DNA of 64,000 nt from Vitis vinifera (Eukaryota; Streptophyta; Magnoliopsida; Vitales; Vitaceae): NCBI RefSeq assembly GCF_030704535.1, contig NC_081813.1, positions 4,046,001 to 4,110,000 on the forward strand. Reading direction: 5' to 3'. A program made the translations under genes and the position numbers. Below the pieces are notes generated by a model. The model was not told where the DNA came from. It worked only from the letters and a program-made list of their open reading frames with translations, and searched no databases. This document shows, piece by piece, positions 44,982 to 57,987 of the stretch (position 1 is its first letter; each line of letters starts with the position of its first letter).

Positions 44982-46768
44982 AAAGTCTAGTGGCTTTCTT
45001 GGATTTTGCTTAATATTGTGCTGTTATTTTGATGTTGTAGAATCTTAGTAAGTGATGGAATCAGGCATATTGATGCTTTGCAAACACCTTCACCCTTTCT
45101 TTTTTCCTCTTCTTGTTTTTTTCCCTTAGCAACTTGTAATTTTTAGAGAAAATTCTTCAGATACTATTTGCCATGCCTTTTTTTTTTTCTTCTTTTTTTT
45201 TTTTTTTTCTTTTTTTTTTTTTTTAAATAGCGGAATGATAATATGAGCATTTTCTCGACATTGAGAAAATATGGCCAGAGTGTACTCATGTATTCATTTA
45301 TCTTAAGATTTGTGGTTTTAGGTGCTCGGTTGATGTAAGTGACGTGACCAAAAAGGCTTGAGGCTTGAAGCCTTATGACTTATGAAAGTTCATTTGCCTG
45401 TTCCTTGAAGGGTCTAAATTGGATTCGAGACCATAATACCTAATACATTATACATCAATTTATACTCATTAGATTCAATAATTGATTGCCAAGTATGGCG
45501 TCTTCATTGAGAAGGAAAGTTAAGAAGAGAAGTACAAGCATTGATTTGGACCGACCAGGCTTTAAACTGGTCGCTCCTATTGTCTTTTCCTTCCCACCAA
45601 GGGGAAATGGAAAAAACCTTATAAAAATTTAAGGATGCAAATTTGGTTGCCTTTAGTCCAGCCAGAATCTGGACAAAAAAATTATGGGCCAAACTCTGCT
45701 CGGCCTGCATCCAAGCCTGGCCGGATGCCTCAAGGGCTGGGGGATTATTTTTTAAGCCCGAGCCCCGGTCTCTGAGCCCGACTCAAGCATTAATGTACCC
45801 ATAACAAGTTTGTGACTGAAACTCATCTCCGCATCTAAGTGCTGATTAGCATTAAAAAGCCCCCCCAAAAACATAAAATGCATGGTAAAAAATGTAGATG
45901 TTACATCCTTTACCATTTGACCAATTTTATTACATTTATTAAGAAATCTAATTATATTAATTAAATAGGTGAGCTTAGGACCCGACTTGGGCTAAGAGAT
46001 AGATTCCGTTAGTCTAGTCTGAACCCAAATCCAGGAGGCCCAAACCCGGGCCAGCCCATATACATGGCCAGTAGAAGAGGGAAAGAAAAGATGCCAATGA
46101 CTTAATCAGAACCTCCAGTGATAATGTAAGAATTTTCAAAACCAATCAGCTTCCCTTGTGGGATCGCATGACCTAAACTTCTACTTTCAATCTTACAATG
46201 TGCTAAAAGCCTAAAATTACACAAATCAAGAATAACACTAAAAACAACTCTAAAGGGAAGCACCAAGCATTTCAGGCGACTAGCTGAGTTTCTCGCTCGT
46301 CATTTTTCTCTTCTTCCTTAGAACCCCAAAGAAATAAATTGTTGAACAAGCAGTTGTACATATGTCAAATTGGCTAATTTTTTCCCCCTAGTCCAATAAT
46401 GGGTGCAGTGCATGGAAATAGGAATTAATCTGAAAGTGTGTATAAGCCGCATCAATCTCAAATCAACCAGGAGTGGAGGGTATTGGTTGCAGGGCACAGG
46501 GAATAATTTATGAAAATGAAGTAAAAGTGGTCATCACCACATCAACAACACTCGATATCATAGATCAATCTCAAAGCAACCACAAGCAGATTCAAGCAGC
46601 ATCAATTACTAGTAACATATCTAGAACATGACAATGCAACTCAGTTTTACTGGGGATAAGAAAATGTTCAGAAGTTAATGTAGCATCTCGATAGACCAAT
46701 TGCATCCACCGAAGGATATTCACCACATATGCATATATTAAGTAGATATTGCATTATGACTCAGGTTT
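44982..46768. other. Intergenic between convergent genes
   Basis: Holds both 3' UTRs. A long T-rich run lies at 45179-45226. The segments 45680-45800 and 45960-46070 contain several gcccgag/gggctNag/cccgggcc stretches typical of repeat debris, but no element ends could be defined. Confidence 0.45.
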
Positions 46769-48355
46769 TCATTTCTTCCCACTCTTCTTGAGTCCAGAAC
46801 CTCCAAATGCGCCCTTTTGTGCAGCCTTGGCCTTAAGCTCCTTCAGTGCCTGCTCATCAATGAAATTAGAAATTAAATTAATTTGTCAAATGTACCACAC
46901 ACAGCAGAAAAGAGAATAACCGAATGTGGTGATGCCCCACCTTTTCCTCCTCCTTTTTCTTTTGAAGTTTGGCCAGATCATCCTGCACAGAAGGATAGGT
47001 GTTTGAAATCGTAATGACAATAGAGATATATCACACAACAAGACACAGCATCGTGGAATATATCAACTAATTCAGAATTGTGCACACTTCCCAAGCGTGA
47101 AAACAATCCAACCTTGAAACCATATGGAAGGTAAACAAGATGGTGGGCAATAGAAAAAGATAATCCCCGATGCAGAAGCCAAAAAGGAAAAACATAAATG
47201 AAATTTCAGGTAATAAATAACATGAATTGTCTAACTAGAATGGAATGGGAGCTGAATTCAATGGTTAAATTTTGCTCAGGCATTTAGAAGAGAACAGAAA
47301 AAAGGAAGTTGATGCTATCATTTAACTTCAACATTACAAGGCCAACAATCTATGATACCCTTACATTTTGTACAGAAAACAACAACTTATCTGGCATCTA
47401 AATATCGGAAACCAAAGGGATACAAAAAGGCTATGCCAGATGTTTCCAAGGATATATGAAGATTTCTTTGGGTTCATCATGACAAATAGCTGCACAGCTT
47501 ACAATATACAACTTGCAACTGATACCCTATTGGCTTATCTTAACATTTTCTAAACCCCATTCTGCGAATGCTTCCTATAATTCAGTTCACAAGAATAACA
47601 AATTACAAATTCTCAAATCATATTAACTGAATTCCACACTAACCATACCATCCACTGTTAGCAGTCACCATCCTATACGATGAATTGCAACAGAAAGAAT
47701 AAACCACAGGAATAAAACCAATCAAATTACCTTTTATTGCTTATAATGATCCTACTTTATCCAGTTCTATTCATCATCCCTAAAAATAGATCACAACTAA
47801 AAAAGCTTAAACAAAAAAAGGAGAAAAGAAAAGGGATAGTTAACAACACATGATGCAATTTCTATGGCACTTTTGCACTATTCACCCATTGTTTTTTTTT
47901 TTTTTTTCTAATAAAAAATAGTTTTTTTTCAGAAAATAAAAATAAAAAATTAGGATATGTTTCCCTAATTTGATAACTAAATCGTGTGTAAATGTCATCC
48001 AGTCAAGCTATTCTTTGTTTACATCCAAGAATCCAAAAAATAAATCAGAGATACAAAATAAAAAGCGAAGAAAAGAAACAAAAAAGAAAAACACAAACTT
48101 AGAATATTTGAGATACCTCGTCGTATTCTTTCTTGTCGGCCTTGGGTTGCTTCAAAGGCTTCAGCTTTCCCCCTGCAAAATTCAAGAACAATTATGGCTC
48201 AATTTTTCAATATAGAGGAGCATCAGATCTAAAGGAAAAAAGAACCGGGATATGATGACAACAGAGGAAAAAGTAATAGATTTTCAGAATCGGATATGAG
48301 AAACAGATCGAATCAGAGAGAGATGGAGAAAATTGATACCGGCTTTGGACGACAT
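46769..48355 (-). CDS. TMA7: Translation machinery-associated protein 7 (TMA7)
   Basis: Four small exons on the minus strand, 48355-48340, 48172-48117, 46982-46941 and 46849-46769, give 64 aa. The protein reads MSSKAGGKLKPLKQPKADKK, then EYDEDDLAKLQKKKEEEKAL, KELKAKAAQKGAFGGSG and LKKSGKK, which is the TMA7/CCDC72 family over its full length. The first exon codes for only five residues and a base. TMA7 associates with ribosomes in yeast; its exact role is not settled. The four exons are too short to show as long open frames, but every junction is GT/AG and in frame. Confidence 0.93.
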
Positions 48356-49832
48356 GGCTTGTCTCTAGGGTTAGGGTTTGTGGTGTGATCGCAGAAAGAG
48401 AGAATCGCGGAGTAGAAGCCCTCACCCTATTGCCACGATAAGAAGCGTCGTCTGGGGATTGGTAAATGGGCAAGGCCTCTATATATATAGAGGGATTTTG
48501 TTACTAGTTCCACTCCCCCCTTGCTTTTTTGCTATTTCCAGATATGGAATTTGAAATTATTTGTCTAATAATATTTTTCTAAAAAAGGGTTTAAAATTTG
48601 ATAAAACACTTCTTGCATAATTATGACATGTATAATTATGACATGTATACTCATTACCAAATGAAGTAATAATGAAGTATCGACATTATGTAGTGTTCAA
48701 TTACTAACATAGCCATCTTTCGTAATAAATCTAACTCCATGCTTTTAAATATCCACATAAATAACAACTATGATAGTAGTCTCACATCTCCATGCACTTC
48801 GCCTATCATCTCCCCGATTGGATGTTTGGTAAACCAATTTAATAACTTAATTTAAGTTATTAAATAAATTAAATATGTTTGGTAAAATAACTTAACGGTA
48901 CAACTTAAAGTAAAAAAAAACTTTAAATAATAAGTAAAAATAATTAACTTATTTTTAAGTCTATATCTTCATTTTATCTTTTTATCTTTATTTGTGCTAG
49001 TTACCTTCATAATCTCTTTTGCTACTTTACGACCTCTATTATTATTCAATTTTTTTTGCTCTATTTATGAGGATAAATATGTTAGATTAATGATCTAAAA
49101 TAAATTTTAAGTTAATTTTATTAAATATCTTAAATACTTAAAGTAAGAATTAAGTAATAAGTTTTAAGTCAATAATTTAAGTATAATTTAACTTAAAGTC
49201 AACTTCAATTATTAAGTAATAAGTATTAAATTTTACCAAACACCCTCTAAGTGTCATGATTAACTTAATTATTAGAGGGACAATGGCTTAATTGCCACTT
49301 CTCTCTAGTTGATGCTTATTGGTCCTTTAAAGACTTTATACATATGTCGTGTTGTGTGCGCTTCTACTTGTGTGATTGAAAAAAGGACAAAATAGATTAG
49401 CACTATATATGGGAAACACAAAAAAATATTGAAATAATAATCATTATATAACTTGCATGAGTAGAAGGTAACTACTAAAAGACTTACCACGTACCTTGGT
49501 GCAACTCTATGAACAAATAACGACAATGAAAATGGTAAAGAGTGAGATAATTGGGAGTAGTTAAACCACCCCTTTTACTAGGACTACCCTCCACTATCGT
49601 TTCAACCATCAATGGAGGGTTGTAGATGACTCTAGCTAAAGAGTGGGAGGTTATCAAGGAGTTACATCGGTGGAAAAATGAATAGGGCATCCATAATATT
49701 AGAGGGGTACCCTAGTTGGTTGTTGAAAATACATAGGAGAGCCTTCTTTCCCTTGAAAACAACCAAGACTTCCTTCTCAAGGCGGTATTTGTTGGTGCTT
49801 ATGGTACATATTATTTGCTTACAACCAATTTA
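48356..49832. other. TMA7 upstream region and AT-rich intergenic DNA
   Basis: The first 130 bp should hold the TMA7 leader and promoter, with a tatatatatag run at 48480-48490 that could be a TATA region on the minus strand. Further right, ttaagttattaaataaatt-like repeats occur around 48835-49230. No gene recognised. Confidence 0.45.
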
Positions 49833-51699
49833 TGTCAAAAAATTATTGCTTCATAAATTGAAGCCAAAATTTGTGCTATGATGTCAGATATATGATATAA
49901 TTTTGCTATATAAAAGGTTTTAATTACCCAAGTTAAGTGAAATTGATGTTAAGACCTTAGTTATGGATTTAACATACATTTTGAGTTTAATTTTAGGTTT
50001 AAAGGAGAAAAAGGATGCGAGTTTTAAGAATTAATTTTAACCAAGGAAGAAAAAAAGGTCAAACATGAATAAATAAGAAATTCGGGACTTGTGGAGTATA
50101 AAAAGACTTGATCAAGGGCAAAATGAGTGAGCCATGTGTATGAAAGATAAGCAATGAGTATTATGGAGAGGGTTAGAGAGCAAGTAAGCATGAGAAAGAA
50201 GGTTGAAGGCCATAGCTTGAAATTCAACATTGGAATTAGAATTCGATCAAAATCTAGCAACAATACGAGTCTTCAATTCGAGGTGAATTCTGGAGAAATT
50301 ACAGAGATCATTTTTAGCTAAGCTATTTATCCATTTGAATCTTGGGAAGTTAGGAGTCTAACACTTCATATAGTACACAAATCAAAGTTGAAATAAGGAA
50401 GTTATGACCGTTTAAAGTCAACTGCTTAGAATAGATGCTGATTTTGAATTCAAAATGCAACTTATCAATTCAAAATCATGCCAATTTTGAATTCATCCAT
50501 TGACAAGTGAAGAGATCCAACTTTCCAATTCAACCTGCTATTGCCACTTGGAGATTTTGCCTCATTTACCTTGAAAATTTTTACTTTTGACACTCCACCA
50601 ACCCAAAGTGGGTCCCAAATAATTGAAAATTGTATTTTTATTATTGTTTTAGTTATTTTTAGAAAATTATTTCCAAGTAAGATGCCAATTAGAAGGTGCC
50701 ATATGTCTCTTTTAGGGTTAAATTATATATATGCTTTGTATTAGGGTTTGACAATAAAATTAAAAAACATAAGGGTAGAGATTGTTTCATTTTTCATGAA
50801 TTCTTCAATAAAGATTTAGTTTTCTTTATTTTATGTTTTCAATCTTTCTATTCTATTTTTTGGCAACCAAACATGGGTTACGAGGAGAAATCCTCCATCA
50901 TGTTTGGCTAATTTGATTTATTCAGAAATGCTAACATGAAGGTTAAGAATCCAAAGCAGAAATAGCAAAAACCAAATAAAGTTATTGTTTTTTTTTTTAA
51001 AACTGTTTTCAAGTTTTAATTGATAGAAATAAATCATTTGTGTTAATTAATCCTCGATAAGGTACAAAAGATTCTTACCATGGTACTAGTGGTTCTTGAA
51101 AAGACCTTAATTACTAGTTACCTCAATTTGATCATATTGTTAACAAATCTAAGGATTGAATCTACAAGATGGATATAGGTTTTTGAATGAATAAAGTTAA
51201 AAACCAAAATTAACCGTCTTATTTAATTGGTTTAAAAGATCTATTTTTCAAAAATAAAAATCTAAGTTCAGGATGCAATATTGGTTCTAAGATTTAATAT
51301 AATCTTGGATTAACTTTGATATTATGCTTCAAATTTACAATTCCCTCTTTCTAAGGATTCAACATTGGATTTTGAAATCCCCAAAGATTTTTCTTTTATT
51401 TATTTATTTATTTATTTCATTAAGTAGTTTATGAAATCTTTATCCATATTTTATTATGATTTATTTAAATTATAAATATTTTAGGAAATATTTATCCATA
51501 TTTTAATTTTATTTATTTAAATTAGGTTTTATTACCTTTAGAAAATAATTAATCTTTCTAACCTAAAAACAATTGAACACATTAGGGTTGATTCGAGATG
51601 ACAATAACATGGAATATTAAAAAGTAATGGTAACTCTATCTCTAATTTTTCTTGGTTAGGGTTATCGCATATTTAGGCTTTAATATTTTAATTACAACA
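49833..51699 (+). repeat. 5' LTR (about 1.87 kb)
   Basis: Begins TGTCAAAAAATTATT and ends about TTACAACA, immediately upstream of the degenerate primer-binding site. Aligns along its length with 52711-54731. Confidence 0.7.
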
Positions 51700-52710
51700 A
51701 ATATTTGCAATCAAGAAAATGATATCGTTGTCGGGGATCGACGTTGTTTAATTGTTTTTAATTGAAAAATTAATTATTTGCTATTAGGTTATATTAGGTT
51801 TTAAATTTTGATTTTCTATTTTCTTTCACTTGTTTTGTGTTGCGATGTTCTTTTGAAGTCAAGTTGCTAAAGTCCATAATTGGGATCCTATAATGGAATA
51901 ATAGAACAATGATTAATTACTTAGCAATGTTGGAACACCATTTGAGCCTACACTAGTTTACAAGTCATGAGGGATTACCTTAGTCCTAGGCTAACATCAT
52001 ATTTGTACATTAAGAAGAAATTACCTTAACTTTGGGCCCGATAAAGGGCATAAATGAATGATAGACCATCTTTATCACTTATTTACCTTTTAATGTTCAA
52101 CTTTCTAGTAACTTCATAACTTATTCTAATTTTGGTGTTGAATTTAGATGGCAAAAATTTTCTCCCAATCTTTTTTATTAAGAACACTTGTATATTTTAA
52201 ACAATTTGAGAATGAAAGGATAGACCGATGTTAGGAAAGATACTCAAAGTTATTGAACTTTTTCCCACAACAGATTTGAACCTTGGCAAGTTATCTTCTA
52301 TTTTCCTGATATTTTAAATAAAAAATCTTACCACATGTTGAGTGAGGAAATCTTTGTTGAAATGGAACAAACTATGGCTATGATAATACTAGATAATCTT
52401 ATAGAAGAAAAACTCATGAGCCTAGTTGCATTCTCATTCTTTGATTTTTCAATAATTTCATAAAATCTACAAAGTTTAGAGGATATGTTTAAAGAGTATA
52501 TGAAAAGGCTACTAGATGTGATCAATAACTTAAAAGTAATCATGCTGAGATGGAAAAACTCAATACTAATTTAACCGAATCCACTAACCTAACAACTCAA
52601 GTTTTGGATGAATTTCAACTTGATACATATAAATTATATGATACAGTTGATGATAATGAGGATATTGTTGAATTAGGCATATTTTTAGTAGAAAATAATG
52701 GTGAGCTTGA

Positions 52711-54731
52711 TGTGACAGACTAATTTGAGCCAAAATATGTGCTCTAATGATACATATTCGATATAATTTATGCACCATAAGACACTTAAATCATCTGACT
52801 TGATCAAAATTGTTGCATGTTAAGGCCTTAGCCATGACTTTAACTTGCATTTTAGAGATTTATATCAGGTTTAAGGAAAGAAAAATGTGCAAATTGAATC
52901 ACTTTACATTTTTAAAGATTAAGAAAGGGTTTAAATGAGGAAATGAACGTGTCAAGACTCATGGATTATGAGGAAAGACAAGCAAACATGGATAATGAGG
53001 CATGAAGCAAATTCATCAAGTTGAGTGGAAATTTGGAATGCAAAATCTAGTGGCAATATGTAGTCTAACTTTGAAGTGAAATTTGGAGTAATTCTTGAAG
53101 TCCATTTTAAGCAAATTATATATCGTTTTGAAGCTCTGGAAGTTAAGAATCCAATTATTCAAATGGTGTACAAATCAGAACTAAAACAAAGAAGTTATGA
53201 TTTTTTGAAGATAACTATGTAGAGTTAAAGGACCATTTCGAAATGATTTTGAAATTCAACTTATGAATTTGAAATCCAATTCGAAATGACCCTAATTTCG
53301 AATTCACATACTACCACATTGATATTTCGCTTCATCTACTTCAGGAATTGCAACTTGGGCACTTCATCCGTTCTAAGTGGGCCCCACATGACTAGAAATC
53401 ACGATTTTATTATTATTTTAGTTATTTTTGGTAATTATTTATAAAATAAGTAGCCAATAGGAACATGCCATATGTTAGGTTTTTTGGTGGAAACTATAAA
53501 ACTCGATATTTAGGTTTTTTAGGGAGTTCTTAATTTTTTTTTGAAGAGTAGAGATGGCTTGACGATTCTTAAGAGAAGAGAAGAAGATCTTGAAGGTTTT
53601 TCTTGATTTGTTTTCTTTTTTCTTTTTATTATTGAATAAATTATTGTTTTTAATTTTTTAAAAATCAATAATGGTTCTTTCTTATTCTTTTATGACCTAT
53701 GTATGTGAGGACATGCCCATAAGAGGCTAAAAAGCTATCTTGGGGTGAAACATGAAAACCCAGAGTTAGATCCAAAGGGAAACAATGGGTGAAATCAGAT
53801 TAATAATGGAATGAATGAAAGGTTAGGGCACTAGTATTAAGATCAAAATACCCTTTAAAGTTAGTTTGACTTAGGAGATGATACAATTGCATATTCCTTG
53901 TTATTATAGATTCTTGGTAATTCTTGATCTCTATTTATCAAAGGTTTTGTTATTGTTATCTACCCTAAGACAAATCTACACAGAGTCGTAAAAACCTAAA
54001 AACCTTAGACCTAAACCTAGATTCCATGTCCATTCATCTATAAATCTTCTGTGTTGTTCACCCTAGATAAGGTATAGAGGATGTATACCAAGGCATTAGT
54101 GATTCTTGGAAAGACCTTTATCATTAATTATCTCAATTTGATCCTATTGTTAATGAATCTAAAAGTTGGATCCACAAGATGGATATAGACCCTTGATAAA
54201 ACAAAATTGAAATACAAAATTAATTATAGTATTTAATTGGTTTAAGAGATCTATTTTCAAAAATAAATATCTAAGTTCTGGATGCAATATTGGTCTTAAG
54301 AATACTCAATTAGATCTCAAATTGACATTGATCTTAACCTTAGATTTTACATTGCTTTCTCTTTAAGGATTCAACACTAGATTGTTAAATTCTTCGGAAC
54401 ACTCTATTTTGTTTTATTTATTTCATTAAATATTTTAGAAAATCTTTATCCATAATTGATTCCTATTTATTTAAATTAAGGTTTTATTAACTTTAAAAAT
54501 AGTTAATCTTTCTAACCAAAAAACATTTAAACACATCAGAGTCGGTTTTAGAGGACAACAAGTTGAAATACTACAAAACCATGCAATTCTATCTTTGAAA
54601 AACATTTAAACACATCATAGTTGAGTTTAGAGGACAACAACTCGAAATACTACAAAACCATGGTAATTCTATCTCTAATTTTTCTTAGCCGGGTTATAAT
54701 GTATTTAGGCTTAAGTAGTTTAATTACAGCA
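52711..54731 (+). repeat. 3' LTR (about 2.02 kb)
   Basis: Begins TGTGACAGACTAATTT and ends about TTACAGCA. It is longer than the 5' LTR partly because of an internal 79-bp tandem duplication. Confidence 0.7.
54522..54679. repeat. 79-bp tandem duplication inside the 3' LTR
   Basis: Units start at 54522 and 54601 (aacatttaaacacatca, then gaggacaacaa and aaatactacaaaacca). The single-copy counterpart lies in the 5' LTR at about 51570-51640, so the duplication arose after insertion. Confidence 0.8.
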
Positions 54732-57700
54732 GAGATTGATGGTCATTAACCCTTAAGTTAAGGTTAGGGAAGCCAAAAGCTTTGGCTTAGAAAGAGCAAC
54801 AATGGTGACCTTGAGTGATAATTCCTTATTTGACTCATTTATCGACCAAGCATGAGGGCACTTGGGTGATGATTATGTGACTATAATCTTAGTTTCTTGG
54901 AAAGGCCTTGAGGCATAGTACTTTTGATGGGGCAAAAATTTGTGTTGAATGAGCCCTTGCATGGTATACCTTGTTATTGGGTTAATCTTAAGGAAAGGTA
55001 ATTAATCCTATAACTATGACCCTAGGAAGAGCAGGAAGTTGCAGTCACACTACAATCAGGTCTTTGTCATGTGAGACAAATACATAGGAGTAGCAAAACT
55101 GGGAACATAGCTTGATTGAGTACTCACCTAGGTGGACTTTATCTTGACAACTTTCTTCCTTGTATAAACTGAATCACATAACAAATCTAACTTTAAATTT
55201 TTGGCAAAATCAATTGTTGTTCTCAAACTTATTCTCTTGGGTTTCACAATTTGAGTACCTACTTGGTAATAACAATTTGTAGTCTTTGTTCTTGGGGACT
55301 CAACATTGAAAACCACATTTTTTTTTGGCATGCCTTGAGCACAAACATCTTTGAAGCTTTCCCCTTCATCTACTTGACTCCTCATCTTTCACTCACTTGC
55401 TCTCTTACTACCCTTTCTTTCTATGTAAACCCAAAATTTTCAATCCCTTATTTTCTCTAAACCAAAGTCTCATCACTTTCTTTCTTGTTTGAAAGTGGCT
55501 AACTTGCAATGATGAGTTTCTTGCTTGAGGGAAGGCAAAGCACTCCACTTTCAATGGGAAAGTTTTAAGAATTTGATAAGAAGGTAAATCTTTTCTAAAA
55601 ATTTTTGGTAATATTTAGGGAGTTAACTAGACAAGGATTAAGTTATATTGTATCTTATTTTGAACAATTTTTGTAATATTTAGGGATTTATATGTGTTAA
55701 ACCAATTTTAAAAGTGATTGGACTAGGGTTATACTTGTCTTTGTCTTATTATAAGCGACATTTTACATTTTTTTTTTGGAATATTTAGGAATTCAATATG
55801 TTAATCATGAGTCATGCATGTTATTAACAGTATTTATTTAATTTATTTTTTTAAGGGTGTTTGGCTTTTGGTTTAATTTGATTATGTTTTGCTTAAGAAG
55901 GTTGTCTTCTATTATTGGTTCCTATATGACAAATGCTTCATTTTCTTAAATATGTTTGTTTACATTATTTATCTAATGTTAGAGCTGAACTTGAATATTG
56001 GTTTACTAAAATATCAAAAGGAATTTTACCTTTTTTTTCTTGAATGAATTTCCCTTCAGTTTATGATGGTTGATGAGGTGATTATCAAAGAAGGTTGTAC
56101 TCCATGGAAAGATGTTGATGGAAACTTTTCCATGGAGTATATTAATTAATCTATCTACTTGAATATATGTTACTTTTCTAAGGATGAGGGAGAAAACTAT
56201 AAAGTTATAAAGTTATATTTTTCTTTTAATGTTCTTGGATGGCGACTCTCCCTTTTGGTATAAAGTGTTGTCCCATGTTGGTATAAAGTGTCATCAAGCA
56301 AATTAAAATTGGAAGTCAATTTCAATGAATATATATCCTCATTCATTGTTTTTGTTTATTAATCTATTGTGTATTTACAAAATCATAAATTTTTGAAAAT
56401 ACGCGATTATTATATTAGGGAGGTAATGCTTCATTTGTTTTAGTAACCTATATGTTGAAATCTCAATGTAGAAAATGATGGCCAACTCACGGACTTTTAC
56501 AAATATTGTAGATTCATTTACATTCAATATATCTTAACCTTATTGTCAAATAGCCAAGATGATAGCTTTGATTTGTTTGTGTACTAAATAGTAGGTTGTA
56601 TGTGCTAATAACCCTTAAAATATTGGCAATCCAATTATTACAAGTAAAATAAGAAATAAGATTTGCATGGTAATTTCATTAGTTACTTTAATTTGCTTGT
56701 AAAACCCCTAATCTCTCTCTCTCTCTCTCTTTCCCCTTTTTAATGGACAAATAATTAAAAAGAATTGTAATTTTGTTTCCATTTACGAAGTTTATCATTT
56801 CTATTAAAAATTGCTTAGATTGTTTCTTGTTTTGTATCAATTATATTGCTTATTTCTCGTCTTGGAAACCATTGAAAATGATTTTATATTCTTTAATGGG
56901 GGTCATTCATGTCTTTGACACAAGGCTGTTATATCATATAAATCAAACTAATTTTCATGTTGAAAATGCACTTGTTTACTTCATTCCTTATCCTTGATGC
57001 AATGAACTTACCTTATTTGAATAACACTTCTTAAATACTAAAAATAGGATATAGGTTGGTAGATAGGGGTTGCCATTTTTGTTTCATTCTAAATGTAACT
57101 TTGGGATTTGTTTTAAACTTCCTCATGAAAGAATATTTGAATTGAGTTATTTGAGAGATTGATTAGATTAATTGTGAAAATCATGCTCCATGCATGTTTC
57201 ATGTTTATCAAAGTTATGACTTTTGCATGACCCATTTCTTTGATAATAAAAAGAGGAGACTGCCTAACATTCTTATTCCTTTGAAAGACTAGCTCATCAA
57301 TTTTGTTGTTGTTGTGATATGATTATTGTGTATGCACGTACATTTGCTATTGTTCTTTGATAGTGCCACATGTACTTAACTTCATTCTAGTGTATTGTTA
57401 TAAGTATGACAATAATATGAGTTCTTGGGAAGGGAATCAATTACCCCTAGAAAACATCTACTTTGCTTAAAGATGATAATCTTAAGTGTTGTCCAACATT
57501 AAAGGGAGAATGATGACCTCAAGGGTCACAAAGAATGGGACATCGAGCAGATGGATAATATTATATAATTACAATAAAAGTAAGTACATAATGTTGCTAG
57601 TATGCTCTTGCAACAATGATTGCAACATGGTTTTAGTTAATTTTATTGAATACCTAATGCACAACAATATATTGAACGTGCTAAAAAGTGAGTAGGTGAG

Positions 57701-57987
57701 TTGGTTTCAAGAGAAGGTGATATGGAGTTGTTCCACAAAAAGCTTTCTACATAAGGTCCCAACCCATAGATTTAAACTAGTCAATAAAAATTATAATATG
57801 TTAAATATAAATGGTTAAGTATAAATATAAATATCATACTTAATTTATTATTAATAACTTGTAACGTATGCTTGATATTACAAAAAAAAATAAATCATAC
57901 CCATAATTAAACTTGAAGATAAATTTGATTTAAAATCACCTAGAAGAATTGCTCATGATGGTATAAATTGAAGAAATCTTGGGACCT
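54732..57987. other. AT-rich intergenic DNA
   Basis: No gene recognised. Minor items: an 85-codon minus frame at 55128-55385 without family features, a short local repeat (ggtataaagtgt twice near 56257-56291) and a (TC)n run at about 56713-56731. The right end is the 3' flank of the receptor kinase. Confidence 0.45.

Larger units (their letters stand above)
49833..54731 (+). mobile_element. Old non-autonomous LTR retrotransposon, Gypsy-like
   Basis: The long direct repeats 49833-51699 and 52711-54731 are LTRs. Matching blocks in the same order include gccaaaatNtgtgct, ccttagNNatg, caatttgatcNtattgttaa, ggatataga/gg, ggtttaagagatctatttt and ctctaatttttctt. The 1-kb interior opens with gatatcgttgtcggggatcgac, which resembles the primer-binding-site region (TGGCGCCGTTGCCGGGGA) of many plant Gypsy elements. 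The interior has no reverse transcriptase, protease or integrase, only broken short frames. The LTRs are well diverged, the edges are approximate, and no target duplication was found. Confidence 0.75.

Noticed and set aside
55128-55385. 85-codon minus frame as a gene
   Set aside because: No family features, no splice partners found, and the surroundings are repeat-rich intergenic DNA.
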